Shown: positions 43,859-52,981 of the stretch, piece after piece
Layout: each line of letters begins with the position of its first letter
Position numbering within the stretch: position 1 is the stretch's first letter
From: CAZDET01 sp964504335
GTDB taxonomy: Bacteria > Bacteroidota > Bacteroidia > Chitinophagales > Saprospiraceae
Reading direction: 5' to 3'
Length of the DNA: 64,000 nt
Assembly: GCA_964504335.1 (NCBI GenBank)
Contig: CAZDET010000021.1
Location: forward strand, 8,990-72,989
Notes under the pieces: model-generated
Database searches by the model: none
What the model saw: only the letters and a program-made list of their open reading frames with translations
What the model was told of the DNA's origin: nothing
Made by a program: the position numbers and the translations under genes

Positions 43859-44944
43859 TTAACTATTTCGATCGATGCAATTCAGATCCTCGAAGGCTTG
43901 CTTGAGGCGCTTCACGAAATGCTGCTCGGCTTCGCGTAGCCATTTGCGCGGATCGTAGTACTTCTTGTTTGGCTTGTCTTCTCCGTCGGGGTTGCCGATC
44001 TGGGTTTTGAGGTATTCGACGTGCTCGTTGTGGTAATCGCGCACGCCCGACCAGAAGGCCCACTGCATATCGGTATCGATATTCATTTTTACCGCACCGT
44101 AACCGATGGCTTCCCGAATTTCCTCCTGTGAAGAACCAGAACCTCCGTGGAAGACAAAGTTGATCGGAGTGGCCTCCTCAATACCGTACTTTTCGCGGAG
44201 ATGCTCTTGCGAATTCTTCAGGATGATGGGCTTCAGCTCCACATTGCCGGGCTTGTATACCCCGTGCACGTTTCCAAAGGCCGCCGCTACGGTGAAGCGC
44301 TTGCTAACCGCCGACAGCTTTTCGTAAGCATAAGCCACCTCTTCCGGTTGGGTGTAAAGTCGGGAACTGTCGACATCGGTATTGTCGACGCCGTCCTCTT
44401 CACCACCAGTTACGCCGAGTTCCATTTCCAGAGTCATGCCGATTTTATCCATGCGCTCCAGAAATTGTACGCAAGTCTCTACGTTTTCCTCGAGCGGCTC
44501 CTCGCTCAGATCGAGCATGTGCGAACTGTACAGCGGATAGCCCCGCGATTCGAAGAAGCGCTCGCCCGCTTCGATCAGGCCTTCGACCCAGGCGATGATT
44601 TTCCGCGCGCAGTGGTCGGTGTGCAGAATAACGGGAACCCCGTAATCTGCTGCCAGTGTGTGTACGTGAGTCGCTCCGCTAATTGCACCGAGAATGGCGG
44701 TGCGCTGGTTGTCGTTGGGCAACCCCTTTCCGGCAAAGAAATTCGCCCCGCCGTTGGAGAACTGAATAATGACAGGACTATTCACCTCTCGTGCCGTTTC
44801 CAGGACAGCATTTACGGAATTCGTACCCACTACGTTGACGGCGGGTAAGGCGAAGTTGTGTTCGTTGGCGTAGTTGAGCAATTCGGTTACTTCATCGCCG
44901 TGCAGTACGCCGGGGCGAAACCTGGTTTTGGTTGCTGTGGCCAT
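43859..44944 (-). CDS. fbaA: class II fructose-bisphosphate aldolase
   Basis: Splits fructose-1,6-bisphosphate in glycolysis and makes it in gluconeogenesis, using zinc. The 361-residue protein has the class IIA signatures HTDHCA (metal His, catalytic Asp), SHMLDLSEEPLEEN, MELGVTGGEEDG, FGNVHGVYKPG, FVFHGGSGSS and a GAVKMNIDTDMQ. The ATG at 44944 is 27 bases downstream of a TAnnTTTG box. selD follows in the same frame 12 nt after the stop. The operon is fba-selD-DUF5694. Confidence 0.96.
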   Translation of the reverse strand: MATATKTRFRPGVLHGDEVTELLNYANEHNFALPAVNVVGTNSVNAVLETAREVNSPVIIQFSNGGANFFAGKGLPNDNQRTAILGAISGATHVHTLAADYGVPVILHTDHCARKIIAWVEGLIEAGERFFESRGYPLYSSHMLDLSEEPLEENVETCVQFLERMDKIGMTLEMELGVTGGEEDGVDNTDVDSSRLYTQPEEVAYAYEKLSAVSKRFTVAAAFGNVHGVYKPGNVELKPIILKNSQEHLREKYGIEEATPINFVFHGGSGSSQEEIREAIGYGAVKMNIDTDMQWAFWSGVRDYHNEHVEYLKTQIGNPDGEDKPNKKYYDPRKWLREAEQHFVKRLKQAFEDLNCIDRNS

Positions 44945-44970
44945 TTGTCAAGCTGGTTTTTGATTAGACG

Positions 44971-44978
44971 CAAAGGTA
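44971..44978 (-). promoter_or_regulatory. -7 promoter box for the fba operon
   Basis: On the minus strand TACCTTTG matches TAnnTTTG, 27 bases before the fba ATG. Confidence 0.6.
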
Positions 44979-45025
44979 TACAGGTGGTACGCGAAAAACC
45001 GATCGGATGTTGAGCCAATCGAGCA

Positions 45026-45976
45026 TTATACAATTCCTTCCTCGGCCAGATAGCGCTCCGCATCCATAGCGGCCATGCAGCCGGTTCCGGCAGCCGTGAT
45101 CGCCTGGCGGTAGTTTTTGTCCTGGGCATCCCCACTGGCAAAGACCCCCTTGCGGTTGGTGTGGGTGTTGCGGCACTGGGTGACAATGTAGCCCGTTTCG
45201 TCCATATCGAGGTAAGGCTCAAAGATTTGGGTATTCGGCTTGTGTCCGATCGCCACGAAGAACCCTTTGATCGGAATGGTAGTGGCCTTTTGCGTTTTGT
45301 TATTGACCACCCGCACTCCTTCTACTTCTTTCTCCCCCAGAATTTCCTGCGCCTCCGTGTTCCAGTAAATTTGGACGTTGCCGGTATTCATCAGCCGATC
45401 CTGCATGATGGCCGATGCACGCAGCTCGTCTCTCCGGACCAGCATGTGTACTTTCGGACACATCTTCGACAGATAAAGGGCTTCTTCTGCAGCCGTATCG
45501 CCGCCACCGACGATGGCCACTTCCTGACCTCGGAAAAAGAACCCGTCACAAACGGCACAGGCACTTACCCCTCCGCCCAACGACAGGCGCTTTTCGGACT
45601 CCAGCCCCAGCCATTTCGCGCTGGCCCCCGTGGAAATAATCACGGAATGGGCGTGGATCTCTTCGCCGCCACCCGTCCAGAGTTTGTGTACCGGACCGGT
45701 AAAGTCGACTTTTTCGATCTGCTCGTAGTGAATTTTAGTCCCAAACCGTTCGGCCTGCTTGCGCAGGTCTTCCATCATTTCCGGCCCCATGATCCCATCC
45801 GGATATCCGGGGAAGTTTTCCACATCGGTAGTGATTACCAACTGACCACCCGGTTGAGATCCCGTGTAAAGAACGGGCGCCAGATTGGCGCGTGCAGCGT
45901 AAATGGCTGCAGTGTATCCCGCGGGACCGGAACCAATAATGATGCATTTATGAATGGGAATACCGTTTCTTTCCAT
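45026..45976 (-). CDS. trxB: thioredoxin reductase
   Basis: A 316-residue low-molecular-weight thioredoxin reductase: FAD-binding IIGSGPAGYTAAIYAARANLAPVL, the redox-active CAVC pair in SACAVCDGFFFRG, NADPH-binding VAIVGGGDTAAEEALYLS, and the final FASGDAQDKNYRQAITAAGTGCMAAMDAERYL. It reduces thioredoxin with NADPH in the cytoplasm. The gene stands alone and is divergent from the subtilase at 46132; thioredoxin is not encoded nearby. Confidence 0.97.
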   Translation of the reverse strand: MERNGIPIHKCIIIGSGPAGYTAAIYAARANLAPVLYTGSQPGGQLVITTDVENFPGYPDGIMGPEMMEDLRKQAERFGTKIHYEQIEKVDFTGPVHKLWTGGGEEIHAHSVIISTGASAKWLGLESEKRLSLGGGVSACAVCDGFFFRGQEVAIVGGGDTAAEEALYLSKMCPKVHMLVRRDELRASAIMQDRLMNTGNVQIYWNTEAQEILGEKEVEGVRVVNNKTQKATTIPIKGFFVAIGHKPNTQIFEPYLDMDETGYIVTQCRNTHTNRKGVFASGDAQDKNYRQAITAAGTGCMAAMDAERYLAEEGIV

Positions 45977-46131
45977 GATAATAGCACTTTTTTCAATTCA
46001 AAAACCGTCTCGTGGACTTCACGTTAGACGGCTTCTCCATTGAAACAATCGATCTTGCGCAGGGTTGAATATATAAGAAAGGTAGCAACTGCACCGGCAA
46101 TTGCGTATATTCAGAAAAAGTTTGTCGAGTT

Positions 46132-47697
46132 ATGATGTTCACGTTGTATAACCTAGCCTTCTACACCACCCTACTCGGCCTCGGGCTTTGGTTTGCCAAT
46201 ACCAACCGTCCGGAAGCCAGGATTTTTCGGTTTGTCACAATTGCGGGACTAGCCGCTTTGCTTCCGTTGCTGTTCCTCAGTCCCATCACCGCGGAAAACG
46301 CCCTGGAAGTTCGCCTGGTGCTCGCGGCTCGGGATCTCGCCATTCTCGCGGGTGCCGGGTTCATCTTCGGGTTTGGATTCGGAATCGGACGGCGCATTCC
46401 AATCTGGGTAGCCATCCTGCTCCTTCTGATGGGGCTGGCTTACTTCCTGCGTGAGCACATCCCGCTTGACGTGGCGCGGTACGCACCTGCCGTCAGCCAT
46501 CAGCCCTCCCAGTACCAGGAGCTGGATAAGGACGGCGAATTTCTGGTAGAATTGAATCCGACCTACGAAGTATCCGACCTTAACGCCTGGGCTTTTCAGC
46601 GTGGATATTCCGTCAGCCGGGCTTTTTTTCCCGAATGGGAGGAAGTAACCGAATTGGATGATTACTACACCCTCAACGTACCTAATCAGCTTTCCAAAGA
46701 GGAGCTACAAGAATTAGAACAATCCCTGCTACAGGCAGCCTTATTCGATTGGGTGGAGCCCAATGAGTCAATTGTGCTCGATCTACCGCTACCCGCCACT
46801 CCCCAGCGACGGGGACGGTCGGTATATGCCAACGATCCTGACATCGCGCAACAATGGGCCTTCGAAGTATTGGAAATGGACCATTACTATCGCGTTCTAT
46901 CCGATATCAAACCAAAGAAACAATCATTAGTAGTGATTCTCGATACGGGCGTAGACAGCAAGCACGAAGACCTGTCGGATAATTTCAAATCCATCCGCTC
47001 CCGCTACGACAATGATCCCCATCGCCACGGCACTCATTGTGCAGGTATCGCCAGTGCCGTGACCAATAATCAAACGGGCATTGCATCGCTCAATTTCGAT
47101 GGTGCTTTTGTTCAGGTATCGAGTGTTAAAGTACTCAGTGCCAACGGCATGGGCACCCAAAAGTCCATCATCAATGGAATGATCGAAGCCGTTGATGGAG
47201 GGGCAACCGTCTTGTCGATGTCGCTGGGTGGATTTTCCAGCCAATCCAAACAGCGTGCCTACGAAAAAACCGTGCGCTACGCGCATAAAAAAGGTTGCAT
47301 CGTAGTAGCCTCCGCCGGCAACTCCAACCGCGATGCCAAGGATTTCAGCCCCGTCAATGCCAAAGGGATTATCGGCGTAAGTGCTATCGACGAACGATTG
47401 CAACGGGCGGCCTTTTCCAACAAGGTGAACAATATTGAGATGGGTATCGCCGCACCGGGAGTCAATATCTACAGCACTGTTCCGGGCGATCAGTACAAAT
47501 CTTTCAGCGGCACTTCTATGGCAGCTCCATTTGTGAGCGGTTTGGTAGGTATTTTGAAAGCAATTGACCCAAGCCTAACCACAGAAGAAGTGCATGCCAT
47601 CCTGCACCGCACTGGCCGTCCACTGAACAGCGGCGAGGAAACCGGCCGCATGATTCAGCCCGCACGAGCCATCGAAATGCTGACTAATCAGCAGTAG
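46132..47697 (+). CDS. membrane-anchored subtilisin-family serine protease
   Basis: A 521-residue S8 protease fused to about four N-terminal membrane helices (residues 1-108), followed by a ~100-residue linker/propeptide-like domain. The catalytic triad is intact: Asp271 (VVILDTGVD), His299 (HRHGTHCAGIA) and Ser462 (FSGTSMAAPFVSG), with the oxyanion Asn in VASAGNSN. No signal peptide cleavage site is seen, so the protease is tethered by its helices, facing the periplasm if the loops follow the positive-inside pattern. Tethered subtilases are not typical secreted degraders; a regulatory or envelope role is likely. Confidence 0.88.
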   Translation: MMFTLYNLAFYTTLLGLGLWFANTNRPEARIFRFVTIAGLAALLPLLFLSPITAENALEVRLVLAARDLAILAGAGFIFGFGFGIGRRIPIWVAILLLLMGLAYFLREHIPLDVARYAPAVSHQPSQYQELDKDGEFLVELNPTYEVSDLNAWAFQRGYSVSRAFFPEWEEVTELDDYYTLNVPNQLSKEELQELEQSLLQAALFDWVEPNESIVLDLPLPATPQRRGRSVYANDPDIAQQWAFEVLEMDHYYRVLSDIKPKKQSLVVILDTGVDSKHEDLSDNFKSIRSRYDNDPHRHGTHCAGIASAVTNNQTGIASLNFDGAFVQVSSVKVLSANGMGTQKSIINGMIEAVDGGATVLSMSLGGFSSQSKQRAYEKTVRYAHKKGCIVVASAGNSNRDAKDFSPVNAKGIIGVSAIDERLQRAAFSNKVNNIEMGIAAPGVNIYSTVPGDQYKSFSGTSMAAPFVSGLVGILKAIDPSLTTEEVHAILHRTGRPLNSGEETGRMIQPARAIEMLTNQQ

Positions 47698-47700
47698 CAA

Positions 47701-50529
47701 TTAGTTGGAATCCGATTGCTCCGGTAGTTGAATAAACTGGAGCCTCGTACCTTTATTTATGTATCGACCAGCTGCTTCCGCTAGCAGATTCCGATCCAGA
47801 GTTTCGACCATCGACGGAAAGGCTTCGGGATAGAGTCCGGATAGAGGAAGCCCTAACTGGTAGCGTGCACGGAGTTGCCCCAACCAGTATCCGTTACGCT
47901 GCCTGCCGTCTTGGTAAGATTGCAGTTGAGTAGCCTGAATTTTGGCAATATCCACGGAATCAATCTGATCGGCAACCGTCAATTGCTGCAACGTACTGTC
48001 CATTTGTTCCAGCAGAGTAGGAATATCCTCCGGGTTCGCCGAAAAGGAGAGTTGAATTCGATAGTTGGCACTGGGTTCCTTCCACGTCGACCCTCTCACA
48101 GAGACTCCGTATACACCACCGGCTTCTTCGCGCAACACCTCTCGCAAGCGCAGACGCAGTAGTTCAACAAGAGAGGCAAAGGCGTATCGCTGTTGTCGAT
48201 CCTGGTAGGGGAAAGCTGCGTGCCAATCGATATGCACTTGTGCCCGGGGCGTTTGCCCCCCTAGGAAAGTAGTATCGAGCGAGCCGGCATGTAACGGAGC
48301 TCCGACATCCTTCCAGGCGTTTTCCCGATCCGAAACCGGCAAATTTCCCAGATACGTTTGCCCCAGCTCCAGCAGACGAGCTTCCGGTATGTTCCCGACG
48401 AACAAGAACACAAAATCAGAAGCATCCCCAAAGCGCTCAGTGAATATCCGCCGGGCAGCACCCAGATCGATGCGCTCAAAGTCCTCACGGTCGCGAATTC
48501 TCCTGCGGGGATGGTCATCGTACCGGAGGCGGCGCATGAACTGGGCAAACTGAAATAAGGGATTGTCCGCCCGGTTTTCCAACACCGCTTGCATGCGCCG
48601 CTGGTAGGATCGCAGCGCCGTGGAGTCGAAAACCGTGGCCGAAAATTTCAGGTAGAGCAAGCGGAAAAAATCCTCCAGATCCCGCTGTGCCGTATTACCG
48701 CTTACCAAATCGTACAATTCTCCGATACCCAATTCCACGGATATGTCTTTGCCGGAGAGCAAGATGTTCAGGTCGGCCATGCTGAATGTGTCAAGACCGG
48801 AAAGGCTTGCTACCGTCATCATTTCACTAAAAGTAGCGTACAAACTATCCGGGTAGCTACTATTCCCTCCCGGCCGGAAGGCACTCACCAAAATGCGGTC
48901 CTTCTGGTGCTCAGTGGGGTACAACACCATGCGAATGCCATTCTCCAACTGAAATTCCCGCAGCCCGAGAATCGTATCTTCCCGCACCAGGGCGAAGCCG
49001 ACGGGCGTCAATTCCGGAACGGGGATTTGCTCGCCGATCGCCTTTTCGCGGTAAGGTTCTTGCGACTGATCCAACATAGAGTCTATCCGCGCAACCAGTA
49101 AAGAACTATCGGGAAAAGCATCCCGGTCCGAATCAGGACCAGTGACCAGGAATGAACGGCGTCTGCTCTGCCGAAATTGATCAGTCATGGACTGAATATC
49201 CGTCAGCTCGATGCGTTCGAGCACCTGCGGCAACTGCTCCGTCAGCCTTTCAATATCCAAGGGTTCGCTTTCACGGAGGTAAGCACCGATGAGCTCGGAG
49301 GCCAGGGGGCCACTGCGACGTCGGTCAAGTTCGCGAACTTCCCGCTCGTAGTCCTCTAAAAGTTCTCTCTTAGCCCGATCTAATTCGGCAGGCAAAAAGC
49401 CGTGTTGTTCCGCGCGGCCAATTTCGGTCGTCACTGCTTGCAGTGCCTCCGGCAATTGCTCCGGACCGGTCAGTATATTGAACTCGAACACTCGCCGCTT
49501 GCCCAAGGATTGGCGGTAGCTGGCACCAGCAAACGTAAACGGAGGATTATCTTGTTCCAGCAACGAGACAAACCGACGGTTGAGCAAGGTATTGTATAAA
49601 CGTATGATCAATGCTTCGCGAAAGTCCGACCAATTGCGGACTTCCTGCGCATCCTCCAGTTCGTACGCTGCTTGAAATCGCGTATACGGTGCCTCCGGAT
49701 CGGTAGCGTAGAGTACCAGCTCCCGATCGGCCGAATCGAGGCGATAAGATTGGGGAAAGGGCGCATCGGGCCGATTGGAGAGCCGTGCGAAGCGCCGACG
49801 AATTTCGGCTTCCATCCACGCCGGATCGAAGTCACCTACTGCTACCACTGCCATAAGTTCGGGACGGTACCAGGCCTGATAGTAATCCAACAGCGTGGCC
49901 CGGTCCACCGTATCGATTAGTTCGGGAGAACCAATGGGTAGACGAACCGCATATCGGCTTCCTTCGAACAAATGCGGAAACGTTTGCCGCTGCAAGCGTT
50001 CCTGATAGCCCAGCCGGCTACGCCACTCCGCAATGACGACCCCGCGCTCCTTTTCGATTTCCACCGAATCGAACAACACGCCATCGGCCCAGTCTTCCAA
50101 AACGAGAAGGCCCGTTTCGAGTACCTCCTGTGAATCCGTTCGGACGGTCAGTTCATAGATCGTCCGATCAAAACCGGTGGAGGCATTGACGTCGGCTCCG
50201 AAGCGGGAGCCGCTCTGTTCCATAAAATCGATCAGCTCGCTTTTGGCAAAGTGCCGGGTGCCGTTAAACGCCAGGTGTTCCACAAAGTGAGCGACCCCCA
50301 GCTGCCGGTCGGTCTCCTGCAGCGACCCGGCTCGCACCACCATGCGCAACTCGGCCCGGTTGTCGGGCAGCGCATTGGGCAAAATGTAGTAGACCAGTCC
50401 GTTGGAGAGGGTATCACTCCGCACCTCGGTGGAAGCTGGCAGTGGATCGGCACCGAAGGCTAGTTGGGCCAATATACCGCTACCCGGCAGGCAAAGCAGC
50501 AGGGTAAGAAGAATTGCTTGGTTGTTCAT
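47701..50529 (-). CDS. M16 family zinc metallopeptidase
   Basis: A 942-residue exported peptidase (signal MNNQAILLTLLLCLPGSGILA). The inverted zinc motif HFVEH (GVAHFVEHLAFNGTRHF) is in the first half, with the downstream Glu in ELTVRTDSQEVLETGLLVLEDWA region. The second half, ending LAEAAGRYINKGTRLQFIQLPEQ, has no HxxEH and is the inactive partner domain, as in PqqL/pitrilysin-type fusions. It probably degrades peptides in the periplasm. Its ATG overlaps the ffh stop by one base (TAATG), a tight coupling with an unrelated housekeeping gene. Confidence 0.9.
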   Translation of the reverse strand: MNNQAILLTLLLCLPGSGILAQLAFGADPLPASTEVRSDTLSNGLVYYILPNALPDNRAELRMVVRAGSLQETDRQLGVAHFVEHLAFNGTRHFAKSELIDFMEQSGSRFGADVNASTGFDRTIYELTVRTDSQEVLETGLLVLEDWADGVLFDSVEIEKERGVVIAEWRSRLGYQERLQRQTFPHLFEGSRYAVRLPIGSPELIDTVDRATLLDYYQAWYRPELMAVVAVGDFDPAWMEAEIRRRFARLSNRPDAPFPQSYRLDSADRELVLYATDPEAPYTRFQAAYELEDAQEVRNWSDFREALIIRLYNTLLNRRFVSLLEQDNPPFTFAGASYRQSLGKRRVFEFNILTGPEQLPEALQAVTTEIGRAEQHGFLPAELDRAKRELLEDYEREVRELDRRRSGPLASELIGAYLRESEPLDIERLTEQLPQVLERIELTDIQSMTDQFRQSRRRSFLVTGPDSDRDAFPDSSLLVARIDSMLDQSQEPYREKAIGEQIPVPELTPVGFALVREDTILGLREFQLENGIRMVLYPTEHQKDRILVSAFRPGGNSSYPDSLYATFSEMMTVASLSGLDTFSMADLNILLSGKDISVELGIGELYDLVSGNTAQRDLEDFFRLLYLKFSATVFDSTALRSYQRRMQAVLENRADNPLFQFAQFMRRLRYDDHPRRRIRDREDFERIDLGAARRIFTERFGDASDFVFLFVGNIPEARLLELGQTYLGNLPVSDRENAWKDVGAPLHAGSLDTTFLGGQTPRAQVHIDWHAAFPYQDRQQRYAFASLVELLRLRLREVLREEAGGVYGVSVRGSTWKEPSANYRIQLSFSANPEDIPTLLEQMDSTLQQLTVADQIDSVDIAKIQATQLQSYQDGRQRNGYWLGQLRARYQLGLPLSGLYPEAFPSMVETLDRNLLAEAAGRYINKGTRLQFIQLPEQSDSN

Positions 50530-51893
50530 TATCGCCGCCTTCCGCGTCGAATTTTGCGTCCACCACCCGGTGCGCCACCCATGGCGCCCAGCATAGCGGG
50601 GTTTTTACTGAATTTATGCATCATCTGACGCATTTGCTCGAACTGCTTGATGAACCGATTGACGTCTTCCATCGTTTGGCCACAGCCACGGGCAATGCGC
50701 TTCTTCCGGCTCTGCGATTTGAGTAACTCGGGGTTGCCCCGCTCGTTGGGTGTCATGGATTGAATAATCGCTTCTACCCGACTGAAGGCGCTATCGTCGA
50801 TATCGAGGTCCTTCGTCACCTTGTTCAAGCCGGGAATCATGCTCATAAGGCTCTTCAAATCGCCCATGCGCCGCAGCTGGTTGAGCTGCCCGAGGAAGTC
50901 GTCAAAGTCAAACTTATTGCGTTTGATTTTCTTCTCGAGCCGTGCTGCTTCCTTCTCGTCAAATTGTTCCTGCGCTCGCTCTACAAACGACACGATATCC
51001 CCCATGCCCAGGATGCGTTGCGACATCCGCTCGGGGTAAAACACATCGAGCGTATCCATCTGTTCGCCCATGCTGACAAACTTGATGGGCTTGCCCACCG
51101 TGTACTTGATCGATAAGGCCGCACCACCGCGGGTATCGCCGTCCAGTTTGGTCAGCACGACCCCATCGAAATCGATGCGTTCGTTGAAGGCCTTGGCGGT
51201 ATTTACCGCATCCTGACCGGTCATGGAGTCGACGACAAACAGCGTCTCATTGGGGGAAACCGCGTTTTTAATATTCTCGATCTCCTGCATCATTTCCTCG
51301 TCGACTGACAGGCGACCGGCCGTATCGACGAGCACGACGTCGTACTTTTCGTCTTGCGCGTGGGCAATTGCGTTGAGCGCAATTTCAACCGGGTTTTTAT
51401 TTTCGGTTTCCTTGTAGATACCCGCTCCCACCTGTTCGGACAGCACCGTAAGCTGATTGATTGCCGCGGGGCGGTAAACGTCGCCCGCCACGAGCAGCAC
51501 TTTCTTTTTCTTTTTTGTTTTCAGAAAGTGCGCCAACTTACCACTGAAGGTCGTTTTACCCGATCCCTGCAAACCGGAAATCAATATAACCGTCGGCTCA
51601 CCACTTAGATTGATTCCCTCGGCCGTCCCCCCCATCAGGTCGATCAGTTCGTCCTGTACGATCTTGACCATGAGCTGCCCGGGCTTAACTGCGTTGAGGA
51701 TGTTCTCAGTGCCGAGGGCCTTCTCCTTTATGTTATCTGTAAATTCTTTGGCAATCTTGTAGTTGACGTCGGCGGCTACGAGCGCCCGCCGGATCTCTTT
51801 TATCGACTGAGCGACGTTGATCTCCGTCAGTTTGTTATCACCAGTGAGGGTTTTAAAGGCACCTTCCAACCGATCGCTCAAGCTATCAAACAT
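50529..51893 (-). CDS. ffh: signal recognition particle GTPase Ffh
   Basis: Binds 4.5S RNA and signal sequences and targets nascent membrane proteins to FtsY. The 454-residue protein has N, G and M domains: G1 LQGSGKTTFSGKLA, DTAGRLSVDEEM, TKLDGDTRGGAA, then the methionine-rich M domain (MGDLKSLMSMIPG, RMGDLK, MRQMMHKFSKNPAM) and SRKKRIARGCG for RNA binding. The end GGAPGGGRKIRRGRRR is a Gly/Arg tail common in Bacteroidota. It is the first gene of a pair with the M16 peptidase. Confidence 0.97.
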   Translation of the reverse strand: MFDSLSDRLEGAFKTLTGDNKLTEINVAQSIKEIRRALVAADVNYKIAKEFTDNIKEKALGTENILNAVKPGQLMVKIVQDELIDLMGGTAEGINLSGEPTVILISGLQGSGKTTFSGKLAHFLKTKKKKKVLLVAGDVYRPAAINQLTVLSEQVGAGIYKETENKNPVEIALNAIAHAQDEKYDVVLVDTAGRLSVDEEMMQEIENIKNAVSPNETLFVVDSMTGQDAVNTAKAFNERIDFDGVVLTKLDGDTRGGAALSIKYTVGKPIKFVSMGEQMDTLDVFYPERMSQRILGMGDIVSFVERAQEQFDEKEAARLEKKIKRNKFDFDDFLGQLNQLRRMGDLKSLMSMIPGLNKVTKDLDIDDSAFSRVEAIIQSMTPNERGNPELLKSQSRKKRIARGCGQTMEDVNRFIKQFEQMRQMMHKFSKNPAMLGAMGGAPGGGRKIRRGRRR

Positions 51894-51934
51894 GGTGTAG
51901 TCGTTTCCTAGTCGTTTGTTTTTAAAAAACTCCG

Positions 51935-51942
51935 CAAATATA
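51935..51942 (-). promoter_or_regulatory. -7 promoter box for ffh
   Basis: On the minus strand TATATTTG matches TAnnTTTG, 41 bases upstream of the ffh ATG. Confidence 0.55.
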
Positions 51943-52048
51943 CAAAGAGTTTTCCAGGGCTATTTTGACCAAAAAGTTTCTATCTTCCCTCCAATCAACC
52001 CGTAATGGCCTTCCCGCCATTTGAAGGGTCACCAAATCCATTCATCCT

Positions 52049-52948
52049 ATGTCAACAGCAGTCAAAGTACTGATCATGTTGGTGATATGGTTGATTTATA
52101 GTGCCGCAGCCTATTTCCTCGCCATTCTGCCTTGCTGTCAGGATCAGGCTACAGGAGATTCGGCGGCCACAACCACCATCTCAACCGATTCAAACTTAGC
52201 ACAGTACCCCATCACGTTCCGCGCTGGCTCCGCGCAACCTATTGCAGGTGATGATTTCACCCAATTCCGTGATAGTATTATCAATTCCCTGAGAGGAAAC
52301 GATCGGCTTTTGCAAATTACCGGTCTGTACTACGAAAACGAGGTAGCCCCCGACACCTTTGTCAGCATGGGCTTCGCCCGAGCGGATAGTGTGCGACGAT
52401 TGTTCGCAGGTGATCTGCCGCCCGATCGCATCAAGGTCCGCGCACAGGACCTGGTAGGTGAAATGCCTTCCGATACGACCACCTTCCCAGGGGTTCAATT
52501 GAGTATCCTCGATCCGGCAGCCCCCGAAACGGACGGCCAACCCGAAACAACCCAGATCGATACGATTTCCACGGATATTCCGGGCACGGCGGAGGCCCAA
52601 CCTGTGCGTATTCTAGTGCGCTTCCCCACCAACTCGACCGAACGCATCGTCGATCCAACGGCAGAAGCCTTCCTGGAATCCGTTGCCGAACGTTTGCAGG
52701 AAAACGAACGCATCCGGATTATCGGCCATACCGACAATGAGGGAAGCGAAGCTTTCAATCAGCAATTGGGCATGCGGCGAGCCGAAGCGATTCGCGACGC
52801 CCTGGCTGAAAAAGGCGTTTCCTCCGATCGGATCTCGGTGGAATCCCGCGGAGAAACCCTACCGGTCGACACCAATGATACCGAAGAGGGTAAACAAAAT
52901 AACCGACGAGCCGAAATTCGGATCGAATCCGCTACCGGCTCCGAGTAA
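52049..52948 (+). CDS. OmpA-family protein with a degenerate extra domain
   Basis: A 299-residue envelope protein. One membrane segment (VLIMLVIWLIYSAAAYFLAIL) precedes a mature part with two OmpA-like regions: a degenerate first one (residues ~50-145, ITFRAGSAQPI and GFARADSVRRLFAGDLPPDRIKV) and a canonical C-terminal domain (VRILVRFPTNSTERIV, IRIIGHTDNEGSEAFNQQLGMRRAEAI, NRRAEIRIE). The latter binds peptidoglycan through a diaminopimelate pocket. The CC after the segment suggests a possible lipobox, though the helix is long. It ends 33 bp before the HHH gene on the same strand; both are likely one transcript. Confidence 0.82.
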   Translation: MSTAVKVLIMLVIWLIYSAAAYFLAILPCCQDQATGDSAATTTISTDSNLAQYPITFRAGSAQPIAGDDFTQFRDSIINSLRGNDRLLQITGLYYENEVAPDTFVSMGFARADSVRRLFAGDLPPDRIKVRAQDLVGEMPSDTTTFPGVQLSILDPAAPETDGQPETTQIDTISTDIPGTAEAQPVRILVRFPTNSTERIVDPTAEAFLESVAERLQENERIRIIGHTDNEGSEAFNQQLGMRRAEAIRDALAEKGVSSDRISVESRGETLPVDTNDTEEGKQNNRRAEIRIESATGSE

Positions 52949-52981
52949 ACCCATTCATTCCAACCTATCAAGAAATTCATC

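Noticed and set aside
45161..46027. Plus-strand open frame of 288 codons opposite trxB
   Set aside because: trxB is complete and well matched on the other strand; the antisense frame has no protein-like pattern.
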